DNA of 64,000 bases from Allorhodoferax sp032337135 (GTDB taxonomy: Bacteria > Pseudomonadota > Gammaproteobacteria > Burkholderiales > Burkholderiaceae_C). Both the position numbers and the translations under genes were made by a program. The DNA lies in NCBI RefSeq assembly GCF_032337135.1, contig NZ_JAVXZZ010000007.1, positions 1 through 64,000 of the forward strand, read 5' to 3'. The notes beneath the pieces were generated by a model, which made no database searches, was not told where the DNA came from, and saw only the letters and a list, made by a program, of their open reading frames with translations. This document shows positions 42,432-51,381 of the stretch, piece by piece. Numbering within the stretch: position 1 is the stretch's first letter; the number at the start of each line of letters is the position of its first letter.

Positions 42432-43895
42432 CTACATTTCGTCCCGTCGCCGCGCCAGCGTGTCCCAGAACTGTGCGTCCTGGGTGGTGGCGAAGTTGAT
42501 GCGCATCAGGCTGCTGGGTGTGCGGTGGGCATGGAACAGCGCGCCGGGGGCCAGCAGGTAGCCCTCGTCGAGCATGCGCTGGCTCAAGGCTTCGGTGTCG
42601 ACCCCGGTTTCGACCCAGCCGAACAGGCCGGCCGGTTCGGCCACGAACTGGCAGCCGTGGCTGCGGGCCAGCGTGGCGCTGCGTTGCCTGGCCGCATCCA
42701 GCCGCACGCGGATGCGCTCGGAATGGCGGCGCAGCTGGCCCTGTTCGATGCACCAGGCCAGTGACTTTTCCAGCAGGGCGGGCGTGGTCAGCGTGCACAA
42801 CATCTTGGTGTCCACCAGCCGCTCCACCAGGGCGGTGGGCGCGGCCAGGTAGCCCACGCGCCAGTTCGGCGCCAGGATCTTGGCAAAGCCGCTGACGTAG
42901 ATGGTGCGCTGCAGGCCGTCAAGCGCGCTCAGGCGCGGCGCATGGTCCGGCGCGAAGTGGCAGTAGGTGTCGTCCTCGACGATGTGGAAGTCGTACTGCT
43001 GGGCCAGCTGCAGCACGCGGTAGGCGCTCGAGGGCTGCAGGCAGTAGCCGGTCGGGTTGTGCAGCACGCTCACGCTCACGAACAGCTTCGGGGCGTGTTC
43101 CTGGGCATAGCGCGCCATCACCTCCAGGTCGGGGCCGTCGGCACGCCGCGGCACCGGCAGGATGCGCATGCCCAGGGCCTGCAGTCGCGCGAACTCCACC
43201 GCCCAGCCGGGTTCTTCCACCATCACGTAGTCGCCGGCGCGCAGCAGGGTACGGCTGACCACGTCGAGCGCATGGGTGGCACCCACGGTGGTGATGATCT
43301 GCTGCGGCGCTGCCTGCACCGACAGCGCCGCCAGCTTGGTCGACAGTGCGCGGCGCAGGCCCAGGTCGCCCGCGGGTTCGCCGTACTGCAGCGAGAACGC
43401 ATTGAGCGCCTCCACGCTGCAGCTGCGGCGCACGGCGGTGGACAGGAAGCTGGTCTCCAGCCAGTCTTGCGGCAGCACCCCCAGCCCCGGCTGCGGCTTG
43501 CCGCTGACGCCATGGAACATGCCCCGGATCAAGGCGGTAGCACTCAGCGGCGGGCGGTTCGGCGCCCGCACCGGCGCGCCAGTCGCTATGGAATGCATAG
43601 CTGCCTGCGCAGGTTCTACCTGGGCCACACCCGATTCACGCACATAAAAGCCACGATTCTTGCGCGCTTCCACCAGGCCCTGGGCCAGCAGCTGGTCGTA
43701 GGCCCCCACCACGGTGGACGGGCTCACGCCCTGCTGGCGCGCACACTGGCGCACCGAAGGCAGGCGCGCCCCCGGCGCCAGCAGGCGGTCGCGGATGCGC
43801 TGGGCAAAGCGCCCCGCCAGCTGCTCGGTCAGCGTCTGGGTCGATGTCTTGAGCAACGCGGCCAGGGTCTCGGGCGGGGTCTGTGCTACCGGCAT
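42432..43895 (-). CDS. MocR-family regulator (GntR HTH plus PLP aminotransferase domain)
   Basis: Transcription factor of 487 residues with a GntR winged helix (about 20-85, GARLPSVRQCARQQGVSPST) and a type I aminotransferase-like domain (about 130-487). The PLP lysine is Lys339 in YVSGFAKILAPNWR. The linker between the domains (about 88-106) is encoded by a dispersed ~58-bp repeat (43581-43635). It is divergent from a LysE-type exporter 74 bases away, and the gap has several ACTGT half-sites, so it probably controls that exporter and possibly itself. Confidence 0.9.
   Translation of the reverse strand: MPVAQTPPETLAALLKTSTQTLTEQLAGRFAQRIRDRLLAPGARLPSVRQCARQQGVSPSTVVGAYDQLLAQGLVEARKNRGFYVRESGVAQVEPAQAAMHSIATGAPVRAPNRPPLSATALIRGMFHGVSGKPQPGLGVLPQDWLETSFLSTAVRRSCSVEALNAFSLQYGEPAGDLGLRRALSTKLAALSVQAAPQQIITTVGATHALDVVSRTLLRAGDYVMVEEPGWAVEFARLQALGMRILPVPRRADGPDLEVMARYAQEHAPKLFVSVSVLHNPTGYCLQPSSAYRVLQLAQQYDFHIVEDDTYCHFAPDHAPRLSALDGLQRTIYVSGFAKILAPNWRVGYLAAPTALVERLVDTKMLCTLTTPALLEKSLAWCIEQGQLRRHSERIRVRLDAARQRSATLARSHGCQFVAEPAGLFGWVETGVDTEALSQRMLDEGYLLAPGALFHAHRTPSSLMRINFATTQDAQFWDTLARRRDEM
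43581..43635. repeat. Dispersed ~58-bp repeat, copy B (inside the MocR linker)
   Basis: GCCAGTCGCTATGGAATGCA, then TAGCTGCCTGCGCAGG and CTACCTGGGCCACACCCGATTC, aligns with copies A and C. It keeps the reading frame of the MocR gene open and encodes about 18 linker residues. Confidence 0.6.
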
Positions 43896-43902
43896 AAGCG
43901 AT

Positions 43903-43963
43903 ACAGTTTCAAAAATGTCTCCACGAACTGTACTGCAACTGTGCTGCCAATACCACTACAGTG
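43903..43963. promoter_or_regulatory. Candidate MocR operator (repeated ACTGT half-sites)
   Basis: AACTGTACTGC (43926-43936) and AACTGTGCTGC (43937-43947) are tandem 11-bp direct repeats with one mismatch. ACAGTT (43903-43908) and ACAGT (43959-43963) are inverted half-sites on either side. Direct-repeat operators in a divergent promoter suit MocR regulators. Confidence 0.5.
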
Positions 43964-43969
43964 TGTGCC

Positions 43970-44608
43970 ATGAGCTTTGCTGCCCTGTCCTCCCAGGAGT
44001 GGGGTGCGCTGCTGGTGCTGGCCACGGCCACCAGCTTCACACCCGGCCCCAACACCACGCTGTCGACCGCCCTGGCGGCCAACCGTGGGCTGCGCGCCGC
44101 CCTGCCCTTCGTGCTGGCGGTGCCGGTGGGCTGGGGCCTGATGCTGGCCCTGTGCTACGCCGGCCTGGGTGCACTGGTGCAGGCGCAGCCGCTGCTGCGC
44201 AGCACCATCCAGTGGGGTGGCATCGCCTACCTGCTGTGGCTGGCCTCCTCGCTGGCCCGTAGCCGCACCCTGGCCCAGGCCGATGGCGCGCGATTGCAAG
44301 TAGGCTTCGGCCAGGGCGTGGCGCTGCAGTTCCTCAACATCAAGGCCTGGACCCTGGCGCTGACCCTGGTTGCCCAGTGGCTGGCCGGGCAGCCGAACAG
44401 TGCCGCCCGTTTTGCCGCCGTGCTGCCGGTCATGCTGGCCTACGCCTTCAGCAGCAACCTCGCCTACGCCCTGCTGGGCAGCGGCCTGCGCCACTGGCTC
44501 AGCGGCCCGCTGCGCCAGGGCCAGCCCAGCTACGCCCGGCTGCGCGGCTTCAACCGCAGCATGGCCGCACTGCTGCTGTTCACTGCCCTGTGGATGGCCG
44601 CCCTATGA
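43970..44608 (+). CDS. LysE/RhtB-family amino-acid exporter
   Basis: Inner-membrane exporter of 212 residues with about six membrane helices and the family signature TSFTPGPNTTLSTALAANRG near the N-terminus. The start at 43970 (MSFAALSSQEW) is preferred to an ATG three codons upstream. It is divergent from the MocR regulator and coupled to the next transporter by an ATGA overlap. The exported compound cannot be read from sequence. Confidence 0.9.
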   Translation: MSFAALSSQEWGALLVLATATSFTPGPNTTLSTALAANRGLRAALPFVLAVPVGWGLMLALCYAGLGALVQAQPLLRSTIQWGGIAYLLWLASSLARSRTLAQADGARLQVGFGQGVALQFLNIKAWTLALTLVAQWLAGQPNSAARFAAVLPVMLAYAFSSNLAYALLGSGLRHWLSGPLRQGQPSYARLRGFNRSMAALLLFTALWMAAL

Positions 44609-45519
44609 CAAGCCGCGCCATCGCACCCGACGACCGCCAGCGCCTGTGGGGCCTGTGGCTGGGTCTGCTGGGCATCTGTGTCTTTGCCGTCACCCTGCCC
44701 ATGACCCGCCTCGCCACCGGCACCGTGGCTGCGCCCCAGCTGTCGCCCTGGTTCATCACCTTCGCCCGCGCCGTCATTGCGGCCGGCCTGTCGGCCGTGT
44801 TCCTGCTGGCCACGCGCTCGCGCTGGCCCAAGCCCGAAGAGCGCGGCCCGCTGTTCCTGGCCATGCTGGGCAACGCCCTGGGCTTTCCCGTCCTGCTGGG
44901 CTGGGCGCTGCGCCACGTGCCCTCGGGCCACGCCGCCGTGTTCACGGCGCTGCTGCCGCTGGCCACCGCCGCACTGGCGGCCTGGGTACTGCACCAGCGC
45001 GCACGCTGGGGCTTCTGGGTCTGTGCCGTGCTGGGCGCGGTGCTGGTGCTGGGCTTTTCGCTCTGGCGGGCCGCGCAGCAGGGCCACGGCTTTGCGCTGG
45101 AATGGGCCGACGCCTTGCTGGTAGGGGCGGTGCTATCGGCCGCGGTGGGCTACGTGTTCGGCGCCAAGGTGACCCCGGCGCTGGGGGCCGAGCGCGTCAT
45201 CTGCTGGGTCTGCCTGATGGCGCTGCCGGTGTCCTTGCCCGGGGCCTTGCTGACCTGGCCACAGCAGCCTGTGGCACCCATCAGTTGGCTCGGGCTGGCC
45301 TACGTGGGCGTGTTTTCCATGTGGGCCGGGTTCTTTGCCTGGTACCGCGGCCTGGCCTGGGGCGGCACGCTGCGCGTGAGCCAGCTGCAGCTTCTGCAAC
45401 CCTTCGTGAGCATGCTGGCCGCCGTGCCGCTGCTGGGTGAGGCACTGGAGGCCAGCACCATCCTGTTTGCCCTGGCCGTGGTCGCCACGGTACTGGTGGG
45501 CAAGCGCCTGGCCCAATAG
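44605..45519 (+). CDS. EamA/DMT-family transporter
   Basis: About ten membrane helices in 304 residues, arranged as two EamA repeats (LWLGLLGICVFAVTLPMTRL starting the first; VLSAAVGYVFGAKVTPALG starting the second). These are metabolite exporters of the drug/metabolite superfamily. The ATG overlaps the LysE stop, so the two exporters are made together. Confidence 0.9.
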   Translation: MTSRAIAPDDRQRLWGLWLGLLGICVFAVTLPMTRLATGTVAAPQLSPWFITFARAVIAAGLSAVFLLATRSRWPKPEERGPLFLAMLGNALGFPVLLGWALRHVPSGHAAVFTALLPLATAALAAWVLHQRARWGFWVCAVLGAVLVLGFSLWRAAQQGHGFALEWADALLVGAVLSAAVGYVFGAKVTPALGAERVICWVCLMALPVSLPGALLTWPQQPVAPISWLGLAYVGVFSMWAGFFAWYRGLAWGGTLRVSQLQLLQPFVSMLAAVPLLGEALEASTILFALAVVATVLVGKRLAQ

Positions 45520-45532
45520 GAACCACGTACCG

Positions 45533-46129
45533 ATGAACACCGACACCCTGATCGCAGCCAGCCTGTTCGCGCTGGCCAGCTACATCACCCCGGGCCCCAA
45601 CAACACCATGATCCTGAGCTCGGGCGTGCGCTTTGGCCTGCGCCGCTCCATTCCCCACCTGCTGGGCATCTGCCTGGGCTTTGCCTTCATGCTGGTAGCC
45701 GTGGGCCTGGGTCTGCACACGCTCCTGCACGACCACCCGGCGGTGCTGACCGCCATGCGCTGGGTCGGCGCGGCCTGGATGCTCTACCTGGCCTGGCAGC
45801 TCGCCACCTCCACCGGCGGCCTCTCTGCGGCAGGCGAAACCGAGAAGCCCATGACCTTCCTCGGTGCCAGCGCCTTCCAGTGGGTCAACCCCAAGGCCTG
45901 GGTCATGGCAGTCACGGCCATGAGCACCTACCTGCCGCCTGACGCCGGGTGGCTGGGCACCCTGCAACTGGCTGCGGTGCAGACCGTGGTGGGCTCGCCC
46001 TGCGTGCTGGTGTGGGCCGGCTTCGGCAGCGCCATGCGCCAGTGGCTGCAGGACCCGCTGCGCCTGCGCATCTTCAACATCGCCATGGCCCTGGCCCTGG
46101 TGGCCTCGCTCTACCCCCTGTTCACCTGA
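45533..46129 (+). CDS. LysE/RhtB-family transporter, second copy
   Basis: A 198-residue membrane protein with the SYITPGPNNTMILSSGVRFG signature and QWVNPKAWVMAVTAM. It is only distantly similar to the other LysE protein at 43970. The start at 45533 follows the EamA stop by 13 bases. Part of the same presumed export operon. Confidence 0.9.
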   Translation: MNTDTLIAASLFALASYITPGPNNTMILSSGVRFGLRRSIPHLLGICLGFAFMLVAVGLGLHTLLHDHPAVLTAMRWVGAAWMLYLAWQLATSTGGLSAAGETEKPMTFLGASAFQWVNPKAWVMAVTAMSTYLPPDAGWLGTLQLAAVQTVVGSPCVLVWAGFGSAMRQWLQDPLRLRIFNIAMALALVASLYPLFT

Positions 46130-46135
46130 AACACC

Positions 46136-46465
46136 ATGCAACTGCGCGACATTCCGTTTGGCACCACCGATTGGTCCGAGGTACCGGTCGAAGAAAAGTC
46201 GGCCCTGGCGGGCCGCGCCCTGTGGCGCACGCGCCAGTTCGGCGAGGTGCGGGTGCGCATGGTGGAATACACCCCGGGCTACGTGTCCGACCACTGGTGC
46301 GTCAAGGGCCATATCCTGCTGTGCCTGCAGGGAGAATTGCACACCGAACTTGAAGACGGCCGCCAGTTCGTGCTGCGCCCCGGCATGAGCTACCAGGTGG
46401 CGGACAATGCCGAACCGCACCGCTCGACGGCCCCCCAGGGTGCGACCCTGTTCATCGTTGACTGA
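46136..46465 (+). CDS. Small cupin-domain protein
   Basis: A single-domain cupin of 109 residues with the segment SDHWCVKGHILLCLQGELHT and a second motif GMSYQVADNAEPHRS. The His residues fit a metal site. It starts 6 bases after the LysE stop, so it belongs to the operon. It may be a small-molecule enzyme or sensor; no reaction can be assigned. Confidence 0.82.
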   Translation: MQLRDIPFGTTDWSEVPVEEKSALAGRALWRTRQFGEVRVRMVEYTPGYVSDHWCVKGHILLCLQGELHTELEDGRQFVLRPGMSYQVADNAEPHRSTAPQGATLFIVD

Positions 46466-46501
46466 CCCTTTGCCCAACCCTTGTTTTCCCAGGAGCCCTG
46501 C

Positions 46502-47719
46502 ATGACACCCCACTGGACCCTCGCCGAACGCGCTGCCAAGATGAACCCTTCCGTGATCCGCGAGATCCTGAAAGTGACGGAGCGCCCCGGCATCATCAGC
46601 TTTGCCGGTGGCCTGCCCTCGAGCAAGACCTTCCCCGTGGCCGAGTTCGAAGCCGCCTGCGCCAAGGTACTGTCCAAGGACCCCAGCGGCGCCCTGCAGT
46701 ACGCCGCCAGCGAGGGCTATGGTCCGCTGCGCGAACTGGTGGCCGAGCAGCTGGGCCGCCAGAGCGCGGCCGCCGGCGTGCCCTGGAAGGTAGACCCGGC
46801 GCAGGTGCTCATCACCACCGGCTCGCAGCAGGGCCTGGACCTGGTGGCCAAGATCCTGATCGATGCGGGAAGCCGCGTACTGGTCGAGTCGCCCACCTAC
46901 CTCGGTGCCGTGATGGCCTTCACGCCCATGGAGCCCACCGTGGTCAGCGTGGCCAGCGACGACGAGGGCCTGGACATGGCAGACCTTGCTTCGAAAACGC
47001 CAGACGCGCGCTTCCTGTACGTGCTACCCAACTTCCAGAACCCCACCGGCCGCACCATGAACGAAGCACGCCGCGCCGCGCTGGCCGCCCATGCCCAGGC
47101 CACGGGGCTGCCCATCATGGAAGACAACCCCTATGGCGACCTGTGGTTCGAGCAGGCGCCTGCCGCACCGCTGACCGCACGCAACCCCGAGGGAGGCATC
47201 TACCTCGGATCGTTCTCCAAGGTGTTGGCCCCGGGCCTGCGCATGGGCTTCATCGTGGCGCCCAAGGCGGTGTACCCCAAGCTGCTGCAGGCCAAGCAGG
47301 CCGCCGACCTGCACAGCCCCAGCTTCAACCAGCGCCTGATTTTCGAGGTGATGCAGGACGGTTTCCTCGACCGCCACGTGCCCACCATCCGCGCCCTGTA
47401 CAAGGGCCAGCGCGACGCCATGCTGGCCAGCCTGGCGCAGCACTTCCCGCAAGGGGGCAACCCCGACGACACCCTAACCTGGAACACCCCGGCCGGTGGC
47501 ATGTTCCTGTGGGCCCGCCTGCCCGCCGGCATGAACGCCGTGGACCTGCTGCCCCACGCGGTGGACAAGGGTGTGGCCTTTGTGCCCGGCGCACCGTTCT
47601 ACGCCGGCCAGGGCGACGCCCGTGCCATGCGCCTCTCGTTCGTGACCCCCAGCGTGGAAGAGATCCAGCGCGGTGTGGCGGCATTGGCCCAGGCGATTGC
47701 CGAACAGCGCGGCCGCTGA
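46502..47719 (+). CDS. PLP-dependent aminotransferase (class I/II, MocR-AT/LysN-like)
   Basis: A fold-type I aminotransferase of 405 residues without the regulator HTH. The Schiff-base lysine is Lys240 in GSFSKVLAPGLRMGF, with Asp208 in IMEDNPYGD and the PNFQNPTGRT loop. It resembles 2-aminoadipate / aromatic aminotransferases. AGGAG precedes the ATG at 46502. With the exporters around it, it probably handles an amino acid related to the exported compounds. Confidence 0.9.
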   Translation: MTPHWTLAERAAKMNPSVIREILKVTERPGIISFAGGLPSSKTFPVAEFEAACAKVLSKDPSGALQYAASEGYGPLRELVAEQLGRQSAAAGVPWKVDPAQVLITTGSQQGLDLVAKILIDAGSRVLVESPTYLGAVMAFTPMEPTVVSVASDDEGLDMADLASKTPDARFLYVLPNFQNPTGRTMNEARRAALAAHAQATGLPIMEDNPYGDLWFEQAPAAPLTARNPEGGIYLGSFSKVLAPGLRMGFIVAPKAVYPKLLQAKQAADLHSPSFNQRLIFEVMQDGFLDRHVPTIRALYKGQRDAMLASLAQHFPQGGNPDDTLTWNTPAGGMFLWARLPAGMNAVDLLPHAVDKGVAFVPGAPFYAGQGDARAMRLSFVTPSVEEIQRGVAALAQAIAEQRGR

Positions 47720-47732
47720 CAAGGACATCACC

Positions 47733-48353
47733 ATGCTGCACCTGTGGGGACGCATCACGTCCATCAACGTACGCAAGGTGGTCTGGGCGGTGCAGGAGTG
47801 CGGCGTGCCGTTCGAGCGCACCGACGCCGGGCGCCAGTTCGGCATCGTCGACACCCCGGCCTACCAGGCCCTGAACCCCAACGCCCTGGTGCCCACGCTG
47901 CAGGACGGCGACCTGGTGCTGTGGGAGAGCAACGTCATCGTGCGCTACCTCTGCGCCAAATATGGTGCCGAGGGGCTGTACCCCGCCGACCTGGCTGCGC
48001 GCTTCGATGCCGAGCGCTGGATGGACTGGCAGCAGACCACGCTCAACCGCGCCGGTGGCCAGGCCTTCTACCAGTGGATACGCACCGCGCCCGAACAGCG
48101 CGACATGGCCGCCATTGCGGCCTCGGTGGCGGCCACCGTGCCGCTCTTGCGCCAGTTGGATGCCCACCTGCAGCGCCAGCCCTTCATGGCCGGCCAGCAC
48201 TTCACCATGGCCGACATTCCCATCGCCTGTGAGGTGCACCGCTGGGTGAACCTGCCCCAGCCCACTCCCCACCTGCCGGCGCTGGAACGCTGGTACCAGC
48301 AGGTATCGACGCGCCCCGCCACCCGCGGCGTGCTTGACATTCCCCTGGCGTGA
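47733..48353 (+). CDS. Glutathione S-transferase family protein
   Basis: A 206-residue protein with an N-terminal thioredoxin-like domain (MLHLWGRITSINVRKVVWAV, NALVPTLQDGDLVLWESNVI in parts) and a C-terminal helical domain (MADIPIACEVHRWVNL). The ESNVI motif binds the gamma-glutamyl part of glutathione. It follows the aminotransferase by 13 bases. Confidence 0.9.
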   Translation: MLHLWGRITSINVRKVVWAVQECGVPFERTDAGRQFGIVDTPAYQALNPNALVPTLQDGDLVLWESNVIVRYLCAKYGAEGLYPADLAARFDAERWMDWQQTTLNRAGGQAFYQWIRTAPEQRDMAAIAASVAATVPLLRQLDAHLQRQPFMAGQHFTMADIPIACEVHRWVNLPQPTPHLPALERWYQQVSTRPATRGVLDIPLA

Positions 48354-48359
48354 CCGCCA

Positions 48360-48417
48360 GTCGCTACACATTTCATAGCTGCCTGCGCAATTCCCACGCG
48401 GGCCAGAGGCCAAAATG
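48360..48417. repeat. Dispersed ~58-bp repeat, copy C
   Basis: GTCGCTACACATTTCATAGC, TGCCTGCGCAATTCCCACGC, GGGCCAGAGGCCAAAATG fills the gap between the GST and PhzF-like genes. The PhzF start codon is the last ATG of the repeat. This copy is close to the family pattern. Confidence 0.65.
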
Positions 48418-49383
48418 ACCACCAAAACCCTTCGCAAGCGGCCGCTTTCGCAGGTCGACGTGTTCACCGACACCCCCTACTACGGCAACGCGCTGGCCGT
48501 GATGCACGACGGCACCGACCTGTCGGAAGCCGATCTGCAGCGCTTTGCCGCCTGGACCAACCTGGCCGAAACCACCTTCCTGCTGCCACCCACCCCCGAA
48601 GGCGCGGCAGCCGGGGCCGACTACCGCGTGCGCATCTTCACCACGGCCTACGAGATGCCCTTTGCCGGCCACCCCACGCTGGGCTCCTGCCATGCCTGGC
48701 TGCAGGCCGGTGGCCAGCCCAAGGCAGGCGACACCATCGTGCAGGAATGCGCCGTGGGCCTGGTGCGCATCCGCCGCACGGCAGGCCAAGGAGGCGAGCG
48801 CCTGGCCTTTGCGGCCCCGACCCTCAGCCGCAGCACGCCCGAGCCCGCCGTGGTGGCGCAGCTGGCGCAGGCGCTGGGCATCACCACCGACCAGATCGTG
48901 GCAGCGCAGGCGCTGAACAACGGTCCGCGCCATTTCGGTCTGCTGCTCGATGACCCGCAGACCGTGCTCGCGATCGAGCCGGACCGCGAGGCCCTGCGCG
49001 CCTGGTGCCAGGCCACCGGCAACACCGGCGTGGGCTTTGCCGCACCCTATGTGCAGGACTCGGGCAGCGCCCTGATCAAACGCTCCAACCGCGAGGCGCG
49101 GGCCTTCGGCACGCCGTCTGCACCCGACAGCACCGGAGTGGACCTGGAGGTGCGCTTCTTCGCCAACGACCTGGTGGTGAACGAAGACCCGATCACCGGC
49201 AGCTTCAACGCCAGCCTGTCGCAGTGGCTCATTGCCGATGGCCACATGCCCAGCCGCTACACCGCCGCCCAGGGCCGCTGCATTGGCCGCGAGGGCCGCG
49301 TGTTCATCGAGCGCGACGCGCAGGGGCAGGTCTGGGTGGGCGGCCAATCGGTCACCTGCATCTCGGGTATCGTGTCGGCATGA
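48415..49383 (+). CDS. PhzF-family isomerase/epimerase
   Basis: A 322-residue protein of the diaminopimelate-epimerase-like PhzF fold. Visible are VDVFTDTPYYGNALAV, the catalytic Glu52 in NLAETTF, TTAYEMPFAGHPTLGS and DPITGSFNASLSQWL. Family members isomerise small acids; the substrate is unknown. The ribosome binding site is poor, since the start lies at the end of a dispersed repeat. The MATE gene overlaps its stop. Confidence 0.88.
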   Translation: MTTKTLRKRPLSQVDVFTDTPYYGNALAVMHDGTDLSEADLQRFAAWTNLAETTFLLPPTPEGAAAGADYRVRIFTTAYEMPFAGHPTLGSCHAWLQAGGQPKAGDTIVQECAVGLVRIRRTAGQGGERLAFAAPTLSRSTPEPAVVAQLAQALGITTDQIVAAQALNNGPRHFGLLLDDPQTVLAIEPDREALRAWCQATGNTGVGFAAPYVQDSGSALIKRSNREARAFGTPSAPDSTGVDLEVRFFANDLVVNEDPITGSFNASLSQWLIADGHMPSRYTAAQGRCIGREGRVFIERDAQGQVWVGGQSVTCISGIVSA

Positions 49384-50780
49384 GCGACACCCCCCAGGCA
49401 CAGACTCCCCCCGCATCCAGCGCATCGGCCACAGCCGCGGCCGTGCCGCCGCGCTTCGTCACCGGCTCGCTGTTGCGTCACATTGCCGTCATGGCCGGCA
49501 CCGGCGCCATCGGGCTGGTGGCCATCTTTGCGGTGGACCTGATCAACCTGCTCTACCTCTCGCTGCTGGGCGACCAGGACATCACGGCGGCCGTGGGCTT
49601 TGCCGGGGTGGTGGGCTTCTTTCATCTGTCGCTGTACATCGGGGTGATGATCGGCATGGTGGCCACGCTGTCCCGGCGCATCGGTGCCCGCCAGCACGAC
49701 GAAGCCCGCGCGCTGGCGAGCTCAGCACTGGCCTGGGTCGTCATCGTTTCGCTGGCGCTGACGGTGCTGAACCTGGTGTTCCTGGACCCGTTGCTGCGCC
49801 TGCTCGGAGCCCAAGGGCGGGCGCTGGAGCTGGCCCATGGCGTGCTGGTCATCGTGCTGCCGTCCACCGTGCTGCTCGGTGTGGGCATGGCTTGCACCGC
49901 CGTGCTGCGCTCGGTGGGCGATGCGCGCCGCTCCATGCTCGTGACCCTGCTGCCAGCGCTCGCCACCACCTTGCTCGACCCGCTGTTCATCTTTGTCTTC
50001 GATCTCGGGCTGACCGGTGCCGCACTGGTGCTGCTGATTGCGCGCTGTGTGCTCGCCGGGGTAGGCCTGCATGGCGCCTGGAAGGTGCACCACATGCTGC
50101 ACCGCCCCGACCCTTCGCGCCTGCTGGCCGACGCGCGCACCCTGGGGAGTGTGACCGGCCCGGCCGTGCTGACCAACCTGGCCACCCCCGTGGGCGCGGC
50201 CTACGTCACACACAGCATCGCTGCCTTCGGTGCCTCGGCCGTGGCCGGACAGGCCACCATCGAGCGCCTCACGCCCGTGGCCTTCGGCGTGATCTACTCG
50301 CTCAGCGGTGCCGTCGGGCCGGTGCTGGGGCAGAACCTGGGCGCCAAGCAGTTCGAGCGCGTGCGCCAGGGCCTGCGTGCGAGCCTGGGCTTCATGGTGC
50401 TGGCGGTGCTGGCTGGCTGGCTGGCGCTGGCGCTGCTGCAGGGCCCGCTGGTGCGCCTGTTCGGCCTGGAAGGCACGGCCGCCGCCATGGTGTACGCCTT
50501 CTGCAGCTGGATCGCGGGCAGCTTCCTGTTCATGGGCGCGCTGTTCGTGGCCAACGCCGCCTTCAACAACCTGGGCAAGCCGCTGTGGTCCACCGGCTTC
50601 AACTGGGCCCGCGCCACCCTGGGCACCATCCCCTTTGCCTGGTGGGGCGCCCAGTACGGTGCTGTGGAAGTGCTCTGGGGCCAGGCAGCAGGCGCGGTAG
50701 TGTTCGGCAGCCTGGCCATGGGCGCGGCGTTCTACCTCGTGGCGCGGCTGGGGCCCAAGCCGGCGCCGGGTCAAAACTGA
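49380..50780 (+). CDS. MATE-family multidrug/metabolite efflux transporter
   Basis: A 466-residue protein with an Ala/Pro-rich N-terminal tail (about 24 residues) and about twelve membrane helices in two MATE repeats. Motifs include VDLINLLYLSLLG, VLRSVGDARRSMLVTLLPA and GVIYSLSGAVGPVLGQNLGA. The ATG overlaps the PhzF-like stop (ATGA). It ends the run of export genes. Confidence 0.9.
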   Translation: MSDTPQAQTPPASSASATAAAVPPRFVTGSLLRHIAVMAGTGAIGLVAIFAVDLINLLYLSLLGDQDITAAVGFAGVVGFFHLSLYIGVMIGMVATLSRRIGARQHDEARALASSALAWVVIVSLALTVLNLVFLDPLLRLLGAQGRALELAHGVLVIVLPSTVLLGVGMACTAVLRSVGDARRSMLVTLLPALATTLLDPLFIFVFDLGLTGAALVLLIARCVLAGVGLHGAWKVHHMLHRPDPSRLLADARTLGSVTGPAVLTNLATPVGAAYVTHSIAAFGASAVAGQATIERLTPVAFGVIYSLSGAVGPVLGQNLGAKQFERVRQGLRASLGFMVLAVLAGWLALALLQGPLVRLFGLEGTAAAMVYAFCSWIAGSFLFMGALFVANAAFNNLGKPLWSTGFNWARATLGTIPFAWWGAQYGAVEVLWGQAAGAVVFGSLAMGAAFYLVARLGPKPAPGQN

Positions 50781-50838
50781 ATTGCTACTGATTTTCTAGC
50801 GACCTACGCAATATCCACGGGGGCTAAGGGCTAAAAAT
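50781..50838. repeat. Dispersed ~58-bp repeat, copy D
   Basis: ATTGCTACTGATTTTCTAGC, GACCTACGCAATATCCACGG, GGGCTAAGGGCTAAAAATG follows the MATE stop directly and precedes the end of the convergent CopD-like gene. Intergenic, same orientation as copies A and C. Confidence 0.65.
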
Positions 50839-50846
50839 GCAAAGTT

Positions 50847-51290
50847 TCAGGCGAGCCAGCCGCTGCGAAACGACAAGCCCGCCACCACGAAGGCCACCGA
50901 CAGTACGGTGACGAAGCCCACGCGCCGCGCCATGGCCGGCAGCGTGGCCGCGCGCAGGGTGGGGATGATGCGCAGCCGGGCGTCCAGCGCCGTGAGCACG
51001 GTCGCTGCCAGCAGCACCAGCTTCAGGCGAACGAGCGCCTCCACCGGGTTGGTGGGTGCCAACCAGTGCGCCCACTGCGGCGCCTGCTGGCTGGCCAGCC
51101 ACAGCCCGCTGGCCACCTGCAGCAGCAGCGCGGGCATGCCGATCTTCTCGAAACCCTGCTCGAAATCGAGCAGGATGCGCGGGTCGCGCGCACGCAGGGC
51201 GCGCGGCAATACGGTGCTGGCCAGCACCAGGTGCCCGCCGGTCCAGACCGTGGCGGCCAACAGGTGCGCCAGCAGGACAACGTGGTACAT
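50847..51290 (-). CDS. CopD-like membrane protein
   Basis: A 147-residue protein with four membrane helices that fits the copper-resistance D domain family: MYHVVLLAHLLAATVWTGGHL with two His residues in the first helix, KIGMPALLLQVASGLWLA, and VRLKLVLLAATVLTALDARL in parts. It may bind copper or haem in the membrane. The start at 51290 has GGGAG upstream. It is convergent with the MATE gene and divergent from the phosphatase gene. Confidence 0.8.
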   Translation of the reverse strand: MYHVVLLAHLLAATVWTGGHLVLASTVLPRALRARDPRILLDFEQGFEKIGMPALLLQVASGLWLASQQAPQWAHWLAPTNPVEALVRLKLVLLAATVLTALDARLRIIPTLRAATLPAMARRVGFVTVLSVAFVVAGLSFRSGWLA

Positions 51291-51381
51291 CGGCAACTTC
51301 TCCCTCCATTCCGCTGCACAGTGTAGGAGCGCTGTCGCAGCCTTGACATGACAAATGTCATGCCCCGCCTACATTGGCGCC

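Noticed and set aside
45281..46513. A 410-codon minus-strand frame opposite the exporter genes
   Set aside because: Low-complexity Gln/Gly/His/Ala composition opposite two genes with clear family motifs.
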